From Apostichopus japonicus (taxonomy: Eukaryota > Echinodermata > Holothuroidea > Aspidochirotida > Stichopodidae), in assembly GCF_037975245.1 (NCBI RefSeq), contig NC_092576.1:45547111-45611110 (forward strand): a stretch of DNA of 64,000 bases, read 5' to 3'. This document shows, in pieces, positions 50,196-62,255 of this stretch (position 1 is its first letter; every line of letters begins with the position of its first letter). A program made the translations under genes and the position numbers. The notes below the pieces were generated by a model, which was not told where the DNA came from, ran no database searches, and was given only the letters and a program-made list of their open reading frames with translations.

Positions 50196-50879
50196 TGGTG
50201 TATTTTACTTGCAAATGTATTCTTGTTAGTTCTGTGCTGGCAATGCGCACATAGAATATATAGCAGCCCTCAATAAGTGTAATTGTGTTGTATTTACGTT
50301 TACTTATTTTGATCCTGTGATGGCTGAATGCACACAGAATGTAATTATTAGTTAAACGTTTTGTATCTGTACTGGCTATACAGGGTCTACAGGTGAGATC
50401 ATTATTATTGTTAACCTGTTGTTTTATAGTATGTTTATAAGGTTGATTATGGCACTTATAATGCCCTCAACCGTTGCCATTATGTGTATTGTTATGATCT
50501 AACCTACATTGAGTTAATGTAAGAGTATTGGAAGTACTTTAGGTTATGGTTTAACGAGAACCCTCATTGATATATTTATTTAGTTTTATTATGTACTCCT
50601 ACGATATATCTAGCATTACCCGTTACTGTAATGCACTCACATTTGTATCTAGTTGTACTAAGTTTCCCTTATTCCAGCTATGTTTAGATCCTATGATGCA
50701 ATGCTACACTTTTACTTGTTGCCATAGTGATATGAATAGCTGAACTTCTGTTAATCTTATATTTGAAAGAGTTGTAATAATATGTTAGTAGACATATTGA
50801 TATATAGTCTATCTTGTGAATCGAGACACTATTGTTGTTGTATATTAGAGTATTAGCATGTATTTAGCCCTGTGAGTCA

Positions 50880-51244
50880 GAGTGGCGGAGCGTCCATACA
50901 GTCAGGGGGCGCATGTCCCCCCCCCCCCTGACGGATTCAAATGGACTGCTGGCGCCCTTTTCAGCTCTTTACCACTTTTAACTTATTCGCGATTATTGAC
51001 TTTTTGATTGCGCTCTCATCTACCTATTGACATTTGTCACATTTTGTTGGTGTAATTTGGCGATGACACCTATTTATTCTTCGTTTATCTGCAAATTAGC
51101 CAGGCGTCCTAGGGAGTATCTTTACTCAAAAAATTTCTGTACGCTACGCGCCAACATGTGGTGGCGCTCCGCTTAGATAGTTTCGAAAGCGCCCTTACAG
51201 ACCATTTTCGCCCCTCCTGACCAATACCCTTAGCTCCGCCACTG
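50880..51244 (+). mobile_element. hAT-like MITE, family CAGTGGCGGAGC, copy 3
   Basis: Starts GAGTGGCGGAGCGTCC (first base changed) and ends AGCTCCGCCACTG, flanked by a perfect 8-bp duplication GTGAGTCA (50872-50879 and 51245-51252). Same orientation and interior as the copy at 20423. Core module at about 51100-51190. Confidence 0.92.
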
Positions 51245-52050
51245 GTGAGTCACCCTTCACTGGTACAGACTCCATCTGACCAGATACTTACAGCAGATAA
51301 GCTAGGTGACAGAGTCTCCGTTTTATAGCCTGATCTTAGTCCCAAGGGATGCTTAAGTACCTGCAGCCTAACAAAAAGGTGTCAGTTGCAATGGCAATCT
51401 GTGGTCTAAGTTAGTAGAGGTACATGGGTTAAATAACATAGTTAGTATGCTACTGTTGTTGTTATTACTAGCTGAGGGACTTCCCCAGTAGTACATTATT
51501 TATATTTGTAGACTTCATGTAAGTCATAGAGGGTGTAATGATTTTAGAGTTAATCATTCGCCTCTTTTGGAAATGTTCGTAGTGGTACTAGGGCAACCAG
51601 CTCCTAGTTATATATATATTAAATTACGACAATCCAAGATTATACTGCTATGCCGAATAGGGATAGACAGTTTCACTTATTTATGGAGCACTGTGTTATT
51701 GCTGTATGAGTAACATAGGCAGGTAGTTGTATGTTTAGCGACCAGTTGCATATTAGTGTCTACGTCTAGAAAGGTTCACTTTATTTTAATACTTTAGTTT
51801 ACTTGTTGTCATGCCGACCAGGTATGATGGGATGTACCATATATTTTACTCTGTACGAGGTGATCAGGTTGACATTCGCTTATACTATTTTACTATTGTT
51901 GTGTCACCCTCACTGATTATCTTTGTTGTATATTATCGCATATTTTCATACTTATTTTAATGGCTTAGTAATTGTTTGATTACTTTGGTAGATCGTTAAT
52001 CCCCTTGCCCCTTGTTTAGTGTATTTGTATTGTGTTGGCAATGTATGATG

Positions 52051-52143
52051 ACCATTCACCAAGACACTCCAAGCTGCCATGCACCTGGCTGTACCAGACT
52101 GTACCAGTTTCATTAGAAATTAATTATATTAATTTCTACACAG
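52051..52143 (+). repeat. 93-bp repeat, copy 2
   Basis: 91 of 93 positions match 48133-48225. It lies 3.8 kb downstream, beyond the composite element and a MITE. Confidence 0.9.
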
Positions 52144-52579
52144 CATATACCAATATTGTTGATGTGTAGTTGTCACCCTATCGAAGGACCGTGTTTTTAG
52201 ATGTTCCCCTAGACGGCATTGTTAGACGCCGGAGCCCCCACGCCTGGTCCGCGTTACCACGGAGACGTACGATGTACTCCCACTAGTAGACGCTATATGT
52301 GGACTGAGGGGCCAACCATTATACTACATTATACTAGATGAGATGGGCGTGGCTCCCGAGTTATTAGATTAGTATGCTATTAGTGTTAGGCCATGATGAC
52401 TGTCATGTGTTAATTATGTTTTAACTTCATTTGTATAATATATATTTTCAATCATTTTGCATATCGTAATTCGCTTTTACCGTTATGGTGAATAAACAAT
52501 ATTTACCTGCGGATTACGATAGAACATTGCGTTTGTCCTCATTTTAATATACTGTGTCTAATATCTTCACAAAGGCAGG

Positions 52580-52670
52580 CGACTGATCGTAGAATTGAAC
52601 CCCGTTTATGTGTCTCGTGGTTGCGTTACCAGCACATATTTAGTCCTTAAGCTAAGTGCTACACTTAGAT
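52580..52670 (-). other. possible decayed tRNA-like/SINE head
   Basis: Read minus it contains TTAGCTTAAGGACTAAATAT, CTGGTAACGC and GGGTTCAATTC in the order of tRNA A- and B-boxes, but stems do not pair convincingly. Not a functional tRNA. Confidence 0.35.
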
Positions 52671-53329
52671 GGAATATTTTATTCCACTTTCACTCTTCTG
52701 TACAGATGCAAAAAATGCAGTACATAATTCGATATTTAAAGATAAAGAGATATAATATATCATAAAACGAACTTTACAGTATCTCCTATGCTTTATTTAC
52801 TTGTTCGTGTTTGTTTATGTTTTGATATTTTATGGCTGAGAAATATATGTCTATATGTCAGATTTGGCGAGGCGGCATGAACCTTCGTATTATTTTTCCC
52901 CTGCTAAACACGAACAATATTTCATCTCCATCTCGCATATTCAATACAATAAAACCAAACGATTATTGGTTGTAATGGAAAACACTAAATCAACCAACAT
53001 TTGATTATGATAATGCCACTATAAAACACCTAGTACTTACGTTTCGCTGTAAGTGTCGAAGACGTTTAAGAGTCACTTGATATTATGTTATAAGAGCAAA
53101 ACAATCAGCAGGGCTGGCTAGCTTGAAAAGAAATCGAGATGTTCGTCTTTCATTTTAAATGGTTTACCAGTTAAAGGGTAACCCCTTTTTCCTTTTCCAC
53201 AGCTTAAGTAATGACATAATATATGGAGCATAATTTGTTAGCTTTATACGCAATAATGGAATTATGAAACTATTGTATAAACCTCAAATATTTTCAAATT
53301 GACGTTTGTTTAATTTTATAGAACAAAAT

Positions 53330-53750
53330 GTTCTTCATGGAACCATGCAAATAAAAACCATAATGTTTGTATTCACATATTAATTATGTGAGTTACATTA
53401 AGAGCTATTCAATAATGTGTAAAATTAGGCAGACTTCCTTATACCAACGAGAAGGATGAAAATCGACGAAAGGGAAATAAAATATTCTTTCTATTTAATT
53501 TGAGATAGGAGCAAGTGAGGGATGTTTTAAACAACCAAGGAAATCAAGTTTGCTCATTTAAAATCATGTGAACAGAGAATAACTACACTATGAGAACACG
53601 CTGCAACATCATGCCATATGACATATCACTGAATGGCTGGCTATTAGATATGTCTAACCAGTATGAAAAAAAAATGATGCATTATTCCCACCCACTGCTA
53701 GACACGGACTGACCTACTTAGCGTTAGTTTCCATGGTTACGTTGTATGAC
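53330..53750 (+). repeat. diverged duplicate of 41990-42340
   Basis: Contains the same series of landmarks (AGAGCTATTCAATAATGTG, CAAGTTTGCTCATTTAAA, ACTGACCTACTTAG, GTTTCCATGGTTAC). Confidence 0.65.
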
Positions 53751-53904
53751 AGTTTTAGTTACAACATTCCAGGTGTACAATAGACGCCGTGGCTGGTTTA
53801 TCTGTCTATTCATCAGGTTTAACATTGGCTCGTGTCATCTATTATTATGCTAATTAGGTATTTATGGAAGTTCCAGGTGTGACACCTTTACTGTTAACTT
53901 AATT

Positions 53905-54600
53905 TACTTTAGAAAATAAATTGTTTGAATCAATCGTCTGTGCATACAACTATGGTAGAAGGAGATTAGGCTTACTGTGTGTACTAAAACGGTGATGATG
54001 TTATCAGGTAGAAACGGAATGGATTTGATGGGTTCAGTAAAAACGATTATGTACGAAGGGGGATGGCGAAGGAAGGGGGATGGCGAAGAGAGGGGTATGG
54101 CGAAAGGAGGGGTATGGCGAAGGGAGGGGTATGGCGAAGGGAGGGGTATGGCGAAGGAAGGGGTGGTGGCGGGCATAGGTAAGGTGTCTGAAAGGTGAGT
54201 GGGGCAGGGGGCTAGACTAAACCTACTGCAGAGCAGACTGGAACTAGGTATTTTGTCTAGATAGGGAATACACATTCTGTGCTACATTTTAGAAAGTAAA
54301 TTATTTGAATCAATCGTCTGTATATATTTAGGCTCTGTATATATTTGTACATACAATTATTGTAGAAGGTGATTAGGCCTACTGTGTGTACTAAAACGGT
54401 GATGTGTTATCGGATAGAGACATGGAATGGATTTGATGGGCTCTCGAAAAACATACACACATCTCTCTGAAGGAGATAGTGAGGGGGGGGGGGTAGGGAA
54501 CAGGTAAGGTGTCTAAAAGGTGAGAGGGGCATATGGGCCTAGACTTAACTTACTGCAGCACAGATTGGGGTAAAGTATTAGTCTAGATAGGGAATAAATA
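53905..54600. repeat. ~360-bp tandem duplication with internal minisatellite
   Basis: 53905-54275 and 54283-54600 share TTTGAATCAATCGTCTGT, TACTGTGTGTACTAAAACGG, GGAATGGATTTGATGGG and GGTAAGGTGTCT-AAAGGTGAG. Only the first copy has an expansion of ~17-bp units (GGGGTATGGCGAAGGGA) at 54057-54165; the open frames on both strands there come from it. Confidence 0.85.
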
Positions 54601-56519
54601 TTCTGTGTTACATTTTTTTTTTATCATAGTCACACCAATCAAAACTCCCAAAGTGTATTATTTCCATTGCTATTTTTCTCCCGATTACACTTATTCCTGG
54701 AATGGTGGTATCGCACATATAGCATACGTTAAGAAGTTTTCATTTCTCACGTATTTCATTTATGTCACTACTAAGTAGTTTTTTTTTTCGAGTGTCGGGA
54801 GGGGGAGGCGGGATCGGGTCAACTTAAATATATATTGTTATTAACTCGTTAGCTGTAAGTTGAAGATGTCACTGATTACATTATATTGTGAATGGTAAGG
54901 CCGGTAAGGAGAAACTCTTTACGAGGTTTGATTTGTGGGACCAATGAAGGCTAGATGAGTAGCGGTTTATTTAAATGAAAGTGTTCAGTTTGTCTGGCTA
55001 TGAGTAATCTATGACGTTATGTAACCAATAAATCCTGAGTCTTATCTGAGAAAAATAAATAAATTAAGTATTAGCGACGTTAACATCTCTGTCTATAAAA
55101 CTACAATATATTCTTAGTAGTCCTATGTAAAGAAAACAATGGACATGAAGAAACAAAGAAAACACAAGTAATTGATAATGTAGCTGGAGATAAAACAACC
55201 CACTCGGTGACAGGAACAAAGAGGGTGATAATAGGGTTAGGGTAAAACATGAATTCAAAAAAGGGAAACTGCGAAGAACCAAGAGGGTATGATGGTACGT
55301 TGAAGGGGGGAAGTATGGAAACACTGAATTAGTAAATGGGAGGTGTCGGAAATGTATTGAGTGAAACCGGTGTTCGAATGACCTATGAGGGAAAGGGTGG
55401 GAGGCGGGGAATGGGGGAGGGGGTCAACAACAATTAAATGTTAAGGACAACGCAGAGGTTTCATGATCGATACAAGTATGAAGTAATATTATTTACGGTT
55501 ACTAACATTTAAACAACGGAAATGTTTTAATGATTTTTTTTTTTATGAATTTAAAAAAGATGAAGCTCACGATGTCGCAGCTTTGATTTACTTATTCCTT
55601 AAATAATGAGTGAAATAAATCTTAATTAACTGCTTTGGCATGACATTGTATTTCCAAAGAAGTTGATGTATTTCTTTTATCGCTGGAATTTATGAGATGC
55701 AGATTTGCCTTCAATTATCTTTATTGTAATAAAAAAAAAAAAATTGAACTTTATAAATTACTTTGTTAAAATTCCTTTTACTTATTTTTTTTTATTTATT
55801 AACTTATTTTGAGTAACTAATTTTGAAACTGCAACAACTGAAACTGTTTTGTCGGTTGCTTGTTTGGTATAAATTTCAGTTTTGCTAGAGTATTATAATT
55901 TGATCATTATTTCTTGGGTTTTTAACAATAAATGTTTTAGCTTTTGCTATTTTACATTCCCATTATTTATCTAATTTTATATTAATCATGTTAAAAACAT
56001 TTCTTAAATAACATGTTCATAACTGAACATTTTCTTTTTGGGGGAGGTTTCACCTTCAAAGGTAACATTTAGTTCTTATTAAACTCTAAAAATCTATTTT
56101 AGAATATTCATTATACTCACTAGAAATCAAAATCCACCTACGTTGTGTATATAACTCTTGTTTGATCCTTATAAACATTCCGGTCATTCTAAAACCTACT
56201 TCTTAGTTAAAATTTAACAATAAACTAAACAAAGACAGTTTTAAACAAGCCCTACCTCCCCCTCCAACCCTCTCTTAAATTATTCCCTATTATCCTCATT
56301 GTTTTGTTTTATTTATCATAACATCCTACATAATTCTTTTCACGATGACGTAATTATTAAAATAAATCCAACTAAACTAGTTATATCCAACCCTTTACAT
56401 TAAAATACAGCAGACTTTTCATTCTCTATTGTTAGTTTAATATTGATAACTTTTATAGATTAAATTAATTCCCTGTTTAACTGTTTTGATGATTCTAACA
56501 TCTTCACCGGAATACTTAC

Positions 56520-56728
56520 ATCAGCTCCTTCAAGCTTGTACACTGTGAGCAGTAAGACAAGATGGTCGCCAACTCTTCATTTGTTAGACTCCCGAAGCTG
56601 TCACCGACCACCAGCTTCTGAAGAGAACTCAGGATAGAGAGAGAGAGACCAGACTGAAGGATAAGGTTCAGACCAGACTCATCAACTCTAGGAGAGCAGT
56701 AGAATAGATTCACCCAGGAGATAGGAAT
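56520..56728 (-). CDS. leucine-rich-repeat exon, NLR/ribonuclease-inhibitor-like
   Basis: 209-nt open exon with acceptor TTTCATTCTAG and strong donor GTAAGTATT. The peptide contains DESGLNLILQSGLSLSILSS, then LQKLVV, LTNEELATILSYC and CTSLKELM. This is the L-x-x-L, E-L-x-x-I-L, C-x-x-C-x-S-L pattern of leucine-rich repeats as found in echinoderm NLR-like receptors. LRRs bind protein or microbial ligands. No NACHT, TIR or death domain is visible; such exons would lie to the right, and none is recognisable between 56.7 and 64 kb. A pseudogene fragment is possible, but there is no stop or frameshift. Confidence 0.75.
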
Positions 56729-56875
56729 CTAGAATGAAAGAATAGAGTTACTGATAAAAGAGTAGATAGAGATAAATAGATTGGATTTGGTTAGGATTAG
56801 AATGATTATCATCATATTATAAATAATAAAAATAACGAAATAAAAAGATAGGAACGTAAAGCGAAAACTAGGACA

Positions 56876-57175
56876 TTTAGGTTGTGTTTATTCAAAAGTA
56901 GGAATAAAGTAATGGAACGGAAATCAGGGATTGATTTTAAGGGGAGTCAAATACAAATAGAAATTAATGGTTTAGATTAGAGGAAAGTAAAACGGTCATG
57001 TTGGATTTAAAGGATTAGTTTGATTGATTTAGGTCGTGTTAATTTAAATATAGGAATAAATTAATAGAACGGAAATAAGGGATTGATTTTAAGGGGAGTC
57101 AATTAGAAAAAGAAATGTATGGTTTAGATTAGAGAAAAATAAGTCGGTAATGTAGGATTAAATGATTAGTTTAAT
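56876..57175. repeat. ~150-bp tandem duplication in AT-rich DNA
   Basis: Two adjacent units share TAGGAATAAA, AGAACGGAAAT-AGGGATTG, ATTTTAAGGGGAGTCAA and ATGGTTTAGATTAGAG. Confidence 0.85.
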
Positions 57176-57199
57176 AGTTTAACAATAAAATGGTAAATT

Positions 57200-60100
57200 A
57201 AATTCTTTATAGCTAGTAAGGTCCATAAAATATTAATGTTAAATGCAAATGAATATAGTGAAGCAATTTAATTTATTAATTAATTGCAAACAAATTTAAA
57301 AGACGGGAGTAAAATGTTACAAATAAAAAGTTGAGATAATTCTCTCTTTTGAATAAAAGTATTGATCAAATGTATTAAATTGTGTGTTTTAATTTAGAAC
57401 TTTCAGAAGGAAAATGTAGTTTAAAATTTAAATATTAGTCACTAATGAAATATGAATCATGAAAAGGAAACCTCTACTGCAACTTATGCAAGATTTTTGT
57501 TTAAATAAGTTTAAGGATTTGTTGGAAGAATTATAGTTAAGTAAATAAGTTGTTAGTTATAATTGAGATGAAATTTAGAGAAGCAGATGTAGATTCAGTT
57601 CAAGCTTTAAGCAAGAAAAGGTTGTTGAGACTTACACTAATATTTTAATTTACAAATGATTTAAAATCCATACGATTCAGCGTAAGTTTTAATTACTTCC
57701 AGTTAATGCGATTTGTTTAAATGATGTCTGTGGTTAGTTCTCTAACCAATTGAAGTTAATTAATTTTATTTAAATACCATCAAATGGAATTTACCGATAT
57801 TCTCGTGAATTATCAACTTCATCCCTAAGTTACAGGTTTGAGTGTGGCTAAACTTTTAGTGGATTTAATGAAATTGTAACATGTTTTTTTCATTGTGTTC
57901 ATATATATTCCTAAAGTGGACAATGCTTATGATCTCAACTTTCTAAAATTTATCGTTTTTTTTTTCAATTAAAAAACACTGCGCTTGTTTTTTTAAATAT
58001 ATTTCCTTAAACATAATATTATGATATGATCTTGAAATACTACATATACTTTTAAAAAAAAGTCACCCAGGAAAGAACCTGGGCACGAAAACCAAACTAC
58101 CAAACGACTGATCCGCTCTCAGCCCCAGTCCCCTTGCATCGGGACTGTGTCTGTGTGATCATCGTCGGGTGTGCATCACCATTCCCCCCATACTACATAT
58201 ATTCTCGATGGTTTAATTATATTTATTTAATATTACTTTCAGTTTAATCGGGTTGATTGGGTTCTCATTGTAATATATTCTGTTACTTTTCAGCGGGTGT
58301 GAACAGTTAGCAGAAATACGTAAATTAACAAACACGAGAGATAAATTAGTTAACTGCAAATTTAATGAGAGGACGCCGCTCTTTTAAAGAGAACATATGT
58401 TATTGATTGGAACTTTCAATTAGTGACGCACTTTTAATTTAAAAACGTTTTACGTTTAATCTTGATGATGTGGACAAATATCTGGTGGCATGGTAATGAC
58501 GTACGATTTCTTAAATTAATTAGAAAAATGAAGAGAAAACGAGGTGTATAACTGTACGTCGTTCGAATAACTGCTAAAAGACATTATCGAAACTTTACTT
58601 AATGATTAATTGTTTTTTTAGATAAAATTTCACTTCAATTAAAATATTGTTGTCCAAAGGTTCTATATTTCATAAAACTATAGTTCATATTTAGTTTCAG
58701 GTTTATATATGTATATATTTCAAACTGCGGGCTATTTAAATAACTGGCTGTAACTTCAGACTATGAATAATTTAGGTCCATAGAGTAACTACTCATTGTG
58801 GATTTTCATATATTGACTTGTATAAAGGCCTAGACGAATGAATTAGCCTACGTAAGAACGACTTGGACGTGGTTTAGGATTTTTGAAGGAAAACAAGGTT
58901 TCTACTGTTTGTTCATGTGTATTTTTCTTAGCTAGAATGAAGTAATTGTTCCCGAAATAACATTTATTTTACATCTGCCAGTCGAGAATGTTAATGACTA
59001 GTTTTAATCTTCGCTTAAGTTAGAAGCTTTAAAGCAAACTCAGTGATCCGACTGTATTTTGTCAAGTCCTTGTTTGGTTAGATACCCTTTAACTTGGGCA
59101 TTAGTGATAATCAGTCCACAACTAGGTTATTTTTTTTTATGATCTAGATTTTCCAAGAATATCCTCTTTCTGAAAGTACTATAGTGTTGTTGACTGAATG
59201 TCTAAGGCTTCTAAGCTAATCGTAGCCTATGATAGTCTTGCCTATTGTTAATTATGGCCTAGCCAATGCAAAAATCCTAGCCTAGGTCTCTATACCATAC
59301 CGTCAAATGATCTCACTAATCAATATTAAGCTTTTAGCTATTATCAGCGGTTTCTTCTCCACAAATTAATCCAATCTAAAATCAAGTCAGCACGTCGACT
59401 ATAACAAACAACTGAACGAAACAAGCAACATATATAACCTCCACCAATATAACACTAAACCATTCATTGTTAGTGGTAGATGTGCACAGGTATTCAACAG
59501 CATGAGTCACCGATATGCATATACAGGTGTTTCTAACACCGGTCTAGACATTTTGGCGCCAATAAATAAATACTAAAATTAGTGTTGTTCAAGGGACGCA
59601 ACGTTGTGTATGCACAGTGAAAACATACAGTTTAAAAGCTGATGTCAATTGGGTATATTGGTAAGGAAAAATCCGAGGCTTTCTCATGATTTTTGTTTGT
59701 AACCATATACTGCGTGCGGCCTGTAGTTTCTTGTGAACAACTTTCAAAGTTTCATTTTGACGCCAATTGGGAAATCAATTATGAGGTTATACAGTTTTGC
59801 TATCTTTGCGAGCCTAAAACTAAAAAAGTAATTAGAACAGCGTAGAAAATAAGAAAATTTCAGTTAAATTACTTATTTCCAGCAAAGAACAATACGAAAA
59901 ATAGGAATACTAAGCATAAGAATAATAAGAGAAATAAAAGAATTTAAAACAATTCTCTATTTCAGCCTAAAGCAGCTGGTACGATGTTTATAGCTTCATC
60001 TCTTACTGAAATGTGCACTGTTGAACTGAACCTAGTTTATTTTAATTTGTCGTAATAAATTGATTTATGATTAAATATTTTTACAATAACGCGAAGTATA

Positions 60101-61490
60101 TAGTCTGACACTTCTCGAAATAAAAATCAATATTAAAAGCCGTATCATCTTACTATTTGGTACGGTACTACCATAAAGAAAAACTTAACTTCACAATAAA
60201 ATAAAGTATTAGGCTACATGACTAAGACTATAGACCGTACACATTATTGTGTAGTCACAAATCTCTAAGTTAGATTACGGTGTATGCTGTAAAGTGTAAT
60301 ATACATGACTTGGTCAGAACTTATAACCAGCGAAGTAAATGACATTCTAACTGGGTGGGCAACTGTCTTATTACCCAGGAAATTAGTTTGCCCACCCAGT
60401 AATAAGAAGCATGCATGAGAATTATTGTAGTGCGCGTGCGCGCTTGAGTATTGTCATAACTGGTCAAGTGAACGATGCCTTCATGACTGAACGTTGAAAC
60501 TTAAAGTCTAGCTGTGTAGCCAGCTGATTATGAGTCTGTCACGCCTCTCGAAAGCGCCCTCACTTTGTAGATACCTATACATGACTATACTCCCTGGTGT
60601 GCTGTCCACCAAAAAATAACACTATGAACAACCGAAAAGTTCTTCCTATACTGCAAGCACTCCGCGCGCACTACAATACTTGGTAGTTGCAGGCAAATGT
60701 AGTTCTAGTTCCTCCTATGCATTTTGTCAAGTTACCATAACATTTAGTGATAACTTATGTTAACCAACTGTGGCTAAGGTATCGGGGGGGGGGGGGTGGA
60801 TCCTAAGCGGTAGATGGATTGATCCTAAGCGGTAGATGGATTTGTGTCTCCTCTCCAACGGCTACAGTCGGGGGAAAAGTATGATCCGCCCCCTGCATGC
60901 CCAGAAATTGTTGTAGATACATAGGACAAAAGAACCAATCACCAAAAATGTTATCATATTCATAAAATCATTGTTAACTGCAGCGACACGATTAATACAC
61001 CTGCCATAACACGTTTGTAACTAAAACTACTCCATTTCGGGGCTGGATCATTCATCTGGATCTTTGCATCATCAAGAGAGCCACTCAATCAAACGATGTT
61101 TTTTTTTTAAATAGGCCTACTCTATAGGTGCAAGTTTCGACATCTGAAGTCGTAATTTTGCCGCTAAGTAAAACGAATTAAAGAGTTTGTATACGTCAAA
61201 TCCTCTCATAAACATCCCATTTACTTCATAATACCATTATAATCAAGAAAAGTGTATATATCATTTCATAAAATAGTTCAACTATGTTCAGATGTAAAGG
61301 CAGGAATTTGTGTATAAATATATGATAGCAATTTCAAGATAATGTTGAAGAAGAACATATTTACAGCTTATGGATAACAAGGTCGAAATTCACAGAAAAT
61401 AACGGGAACTTTGGGAATGAGAGCAATCTTTTGAGATAGAGTAATCAACATTTTGAGATACATAGGTTGAAACTTCCTATGTCTCATTGG
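57200..61490. other. AT-rich region, no gene recognised
   Basis: Upstream of the LRR exon on its strand, where further exons might be expected, but none is recognisable. Notable spots are two hairpins at 58066-58146, an inverted repeat at 60350-60400, and a CG-richer stretch with GTGCGCGTGCGCGC near 60432. Confidence 0.4.
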
Positions 61491-61501
61491 GTAACAGTAA
61501 C

Positions 61502-61890
61502 CATAGGCGTAGGAGGCGGGGCTGGGGGGGGGGGGGGGGCTCCAGCCACCCAAACCAAACATTTTTGTAAAAATTCATGCAATATGCGGAGGATTTTTCG
61601 GGCACCCATGCACTGAAAGAAATACAAATAGCAATGCGTTTTTAAATAGTTAAACTTCTAGTATTATATTCATTATGATTGTAACGACTTCCCAAAATTT
61701 CCTAACCAATATGGAAGGGTAATAAGACGGCAAATGATTGTACGTAATCGGCATGAAATGTAATAACCGATGCATGCCTACATGATATGCACATAAAGAT
61801 ATTAAACGCGTTTGTTAAAAAAATGTTGGTTATATTTTTCGGGCAAGTCGTTACAGCCCCCCCAAATCAAATTGGACTCCTACGTCTATG
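61502..61890 (+). mobile_element. CATAGGCGTAGGAG-family MITE, 389 bp
   Basis: Starts CATAGGCGTAGGAGGCGGGG and ends GGACTCCTACGTCTATG, flanked by ACAGTAAC and ACGGTAAC (seven of eight identical). It contains the family marker GGGCAAGTCGTTACAGCCCC near its right end. The most complete simple member of the family; it lacks the core module. Confidence 0.9.
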
Positions 61891-62037
61891 ACGGTAACAT
61901 CTACAAAAATGGATTTGTTGGGACTGCCCACCCCCCCCCCCCCACACACACAAACACCTCTTCACCACCACCCTCCCCCTCCCCACAAGGTAATTGTATA
62001 GTATTCTTCTCGCTTAGACAAGATCTTAGTAAAGATG

Positions 62038-62255
62038 GTTCCCGGACAACTCCCTCCTGGACGACTTCCCCTCGGACAATTCCCACCCGGACAATTCCCA
62101 ATCCTGACATTTGCCCACAGACAATTCCCACCCGGACATTTGCCAACCTTGACATTTGCCCCCGGAGAATTCCCACTCCGGATCATTCCCAACCGTGACA
62201 ATTTTCCCCTGGAATTGCCGCCCCCCGGAAAATCCCCCCCCCCCGGACAATCCCC
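62038..62255 (+). repeat. ~15-bp minisatellite (CCCGGACAATTCCCA)
   Basis: About 14 degenerate units of GGACAATTCCCACCC or GACATTTGCCCACCC type. Overlapping open frames in several phases on both strands (61812-62283) come from the unit length and are not genes. Confidence 0.85.

Larger units (their letters stand above)
12873..56728 (-). other. inferred LRR-type gene spanning ~44 kb (exons at 56.5, 33.7, 29.4, 16.0, 12.9 kb)
   Basis: Five minus-strand exon candidates all have GT-AG borders and compatible phases. The LRR exon ends two bases into a codon and the 33.7-kb exon supplies the third base. That exon leaves one base, completed by two bases at 29.4 kb. The next junctions are at codon boundaries. 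Across the first junction the peptide reads CTSLKELM then FIGYHQPDTIP, which continues an L-x-x-L-x-F-x-G leucine-rich-repeat pattern. The joined product could be the C-terminal part of an NLR-like or other LRR receptor. The 22.7-kb first intron could hide further exons or a gene boundary, so treating these as one gene is inference. Confidence 0.45.

Noticed and set aside
49890-50276. Ser/Phe/Pro-rich and Lys/Glu-rich open frames
   Set aside because: They are translations of a polypyrimidine/polypurine tract within a transposon; the same happens at 19334-19687 and 40103-40285.
48133-52143. An LTR retrotransposon bounded by the 93-bp repeats
   Set aside because: The repeats are far shorter than usual LTRs, lack clear TG...CA ends and a primer-binding site, and no reverse-transcriptase or integrase frame lies between them.
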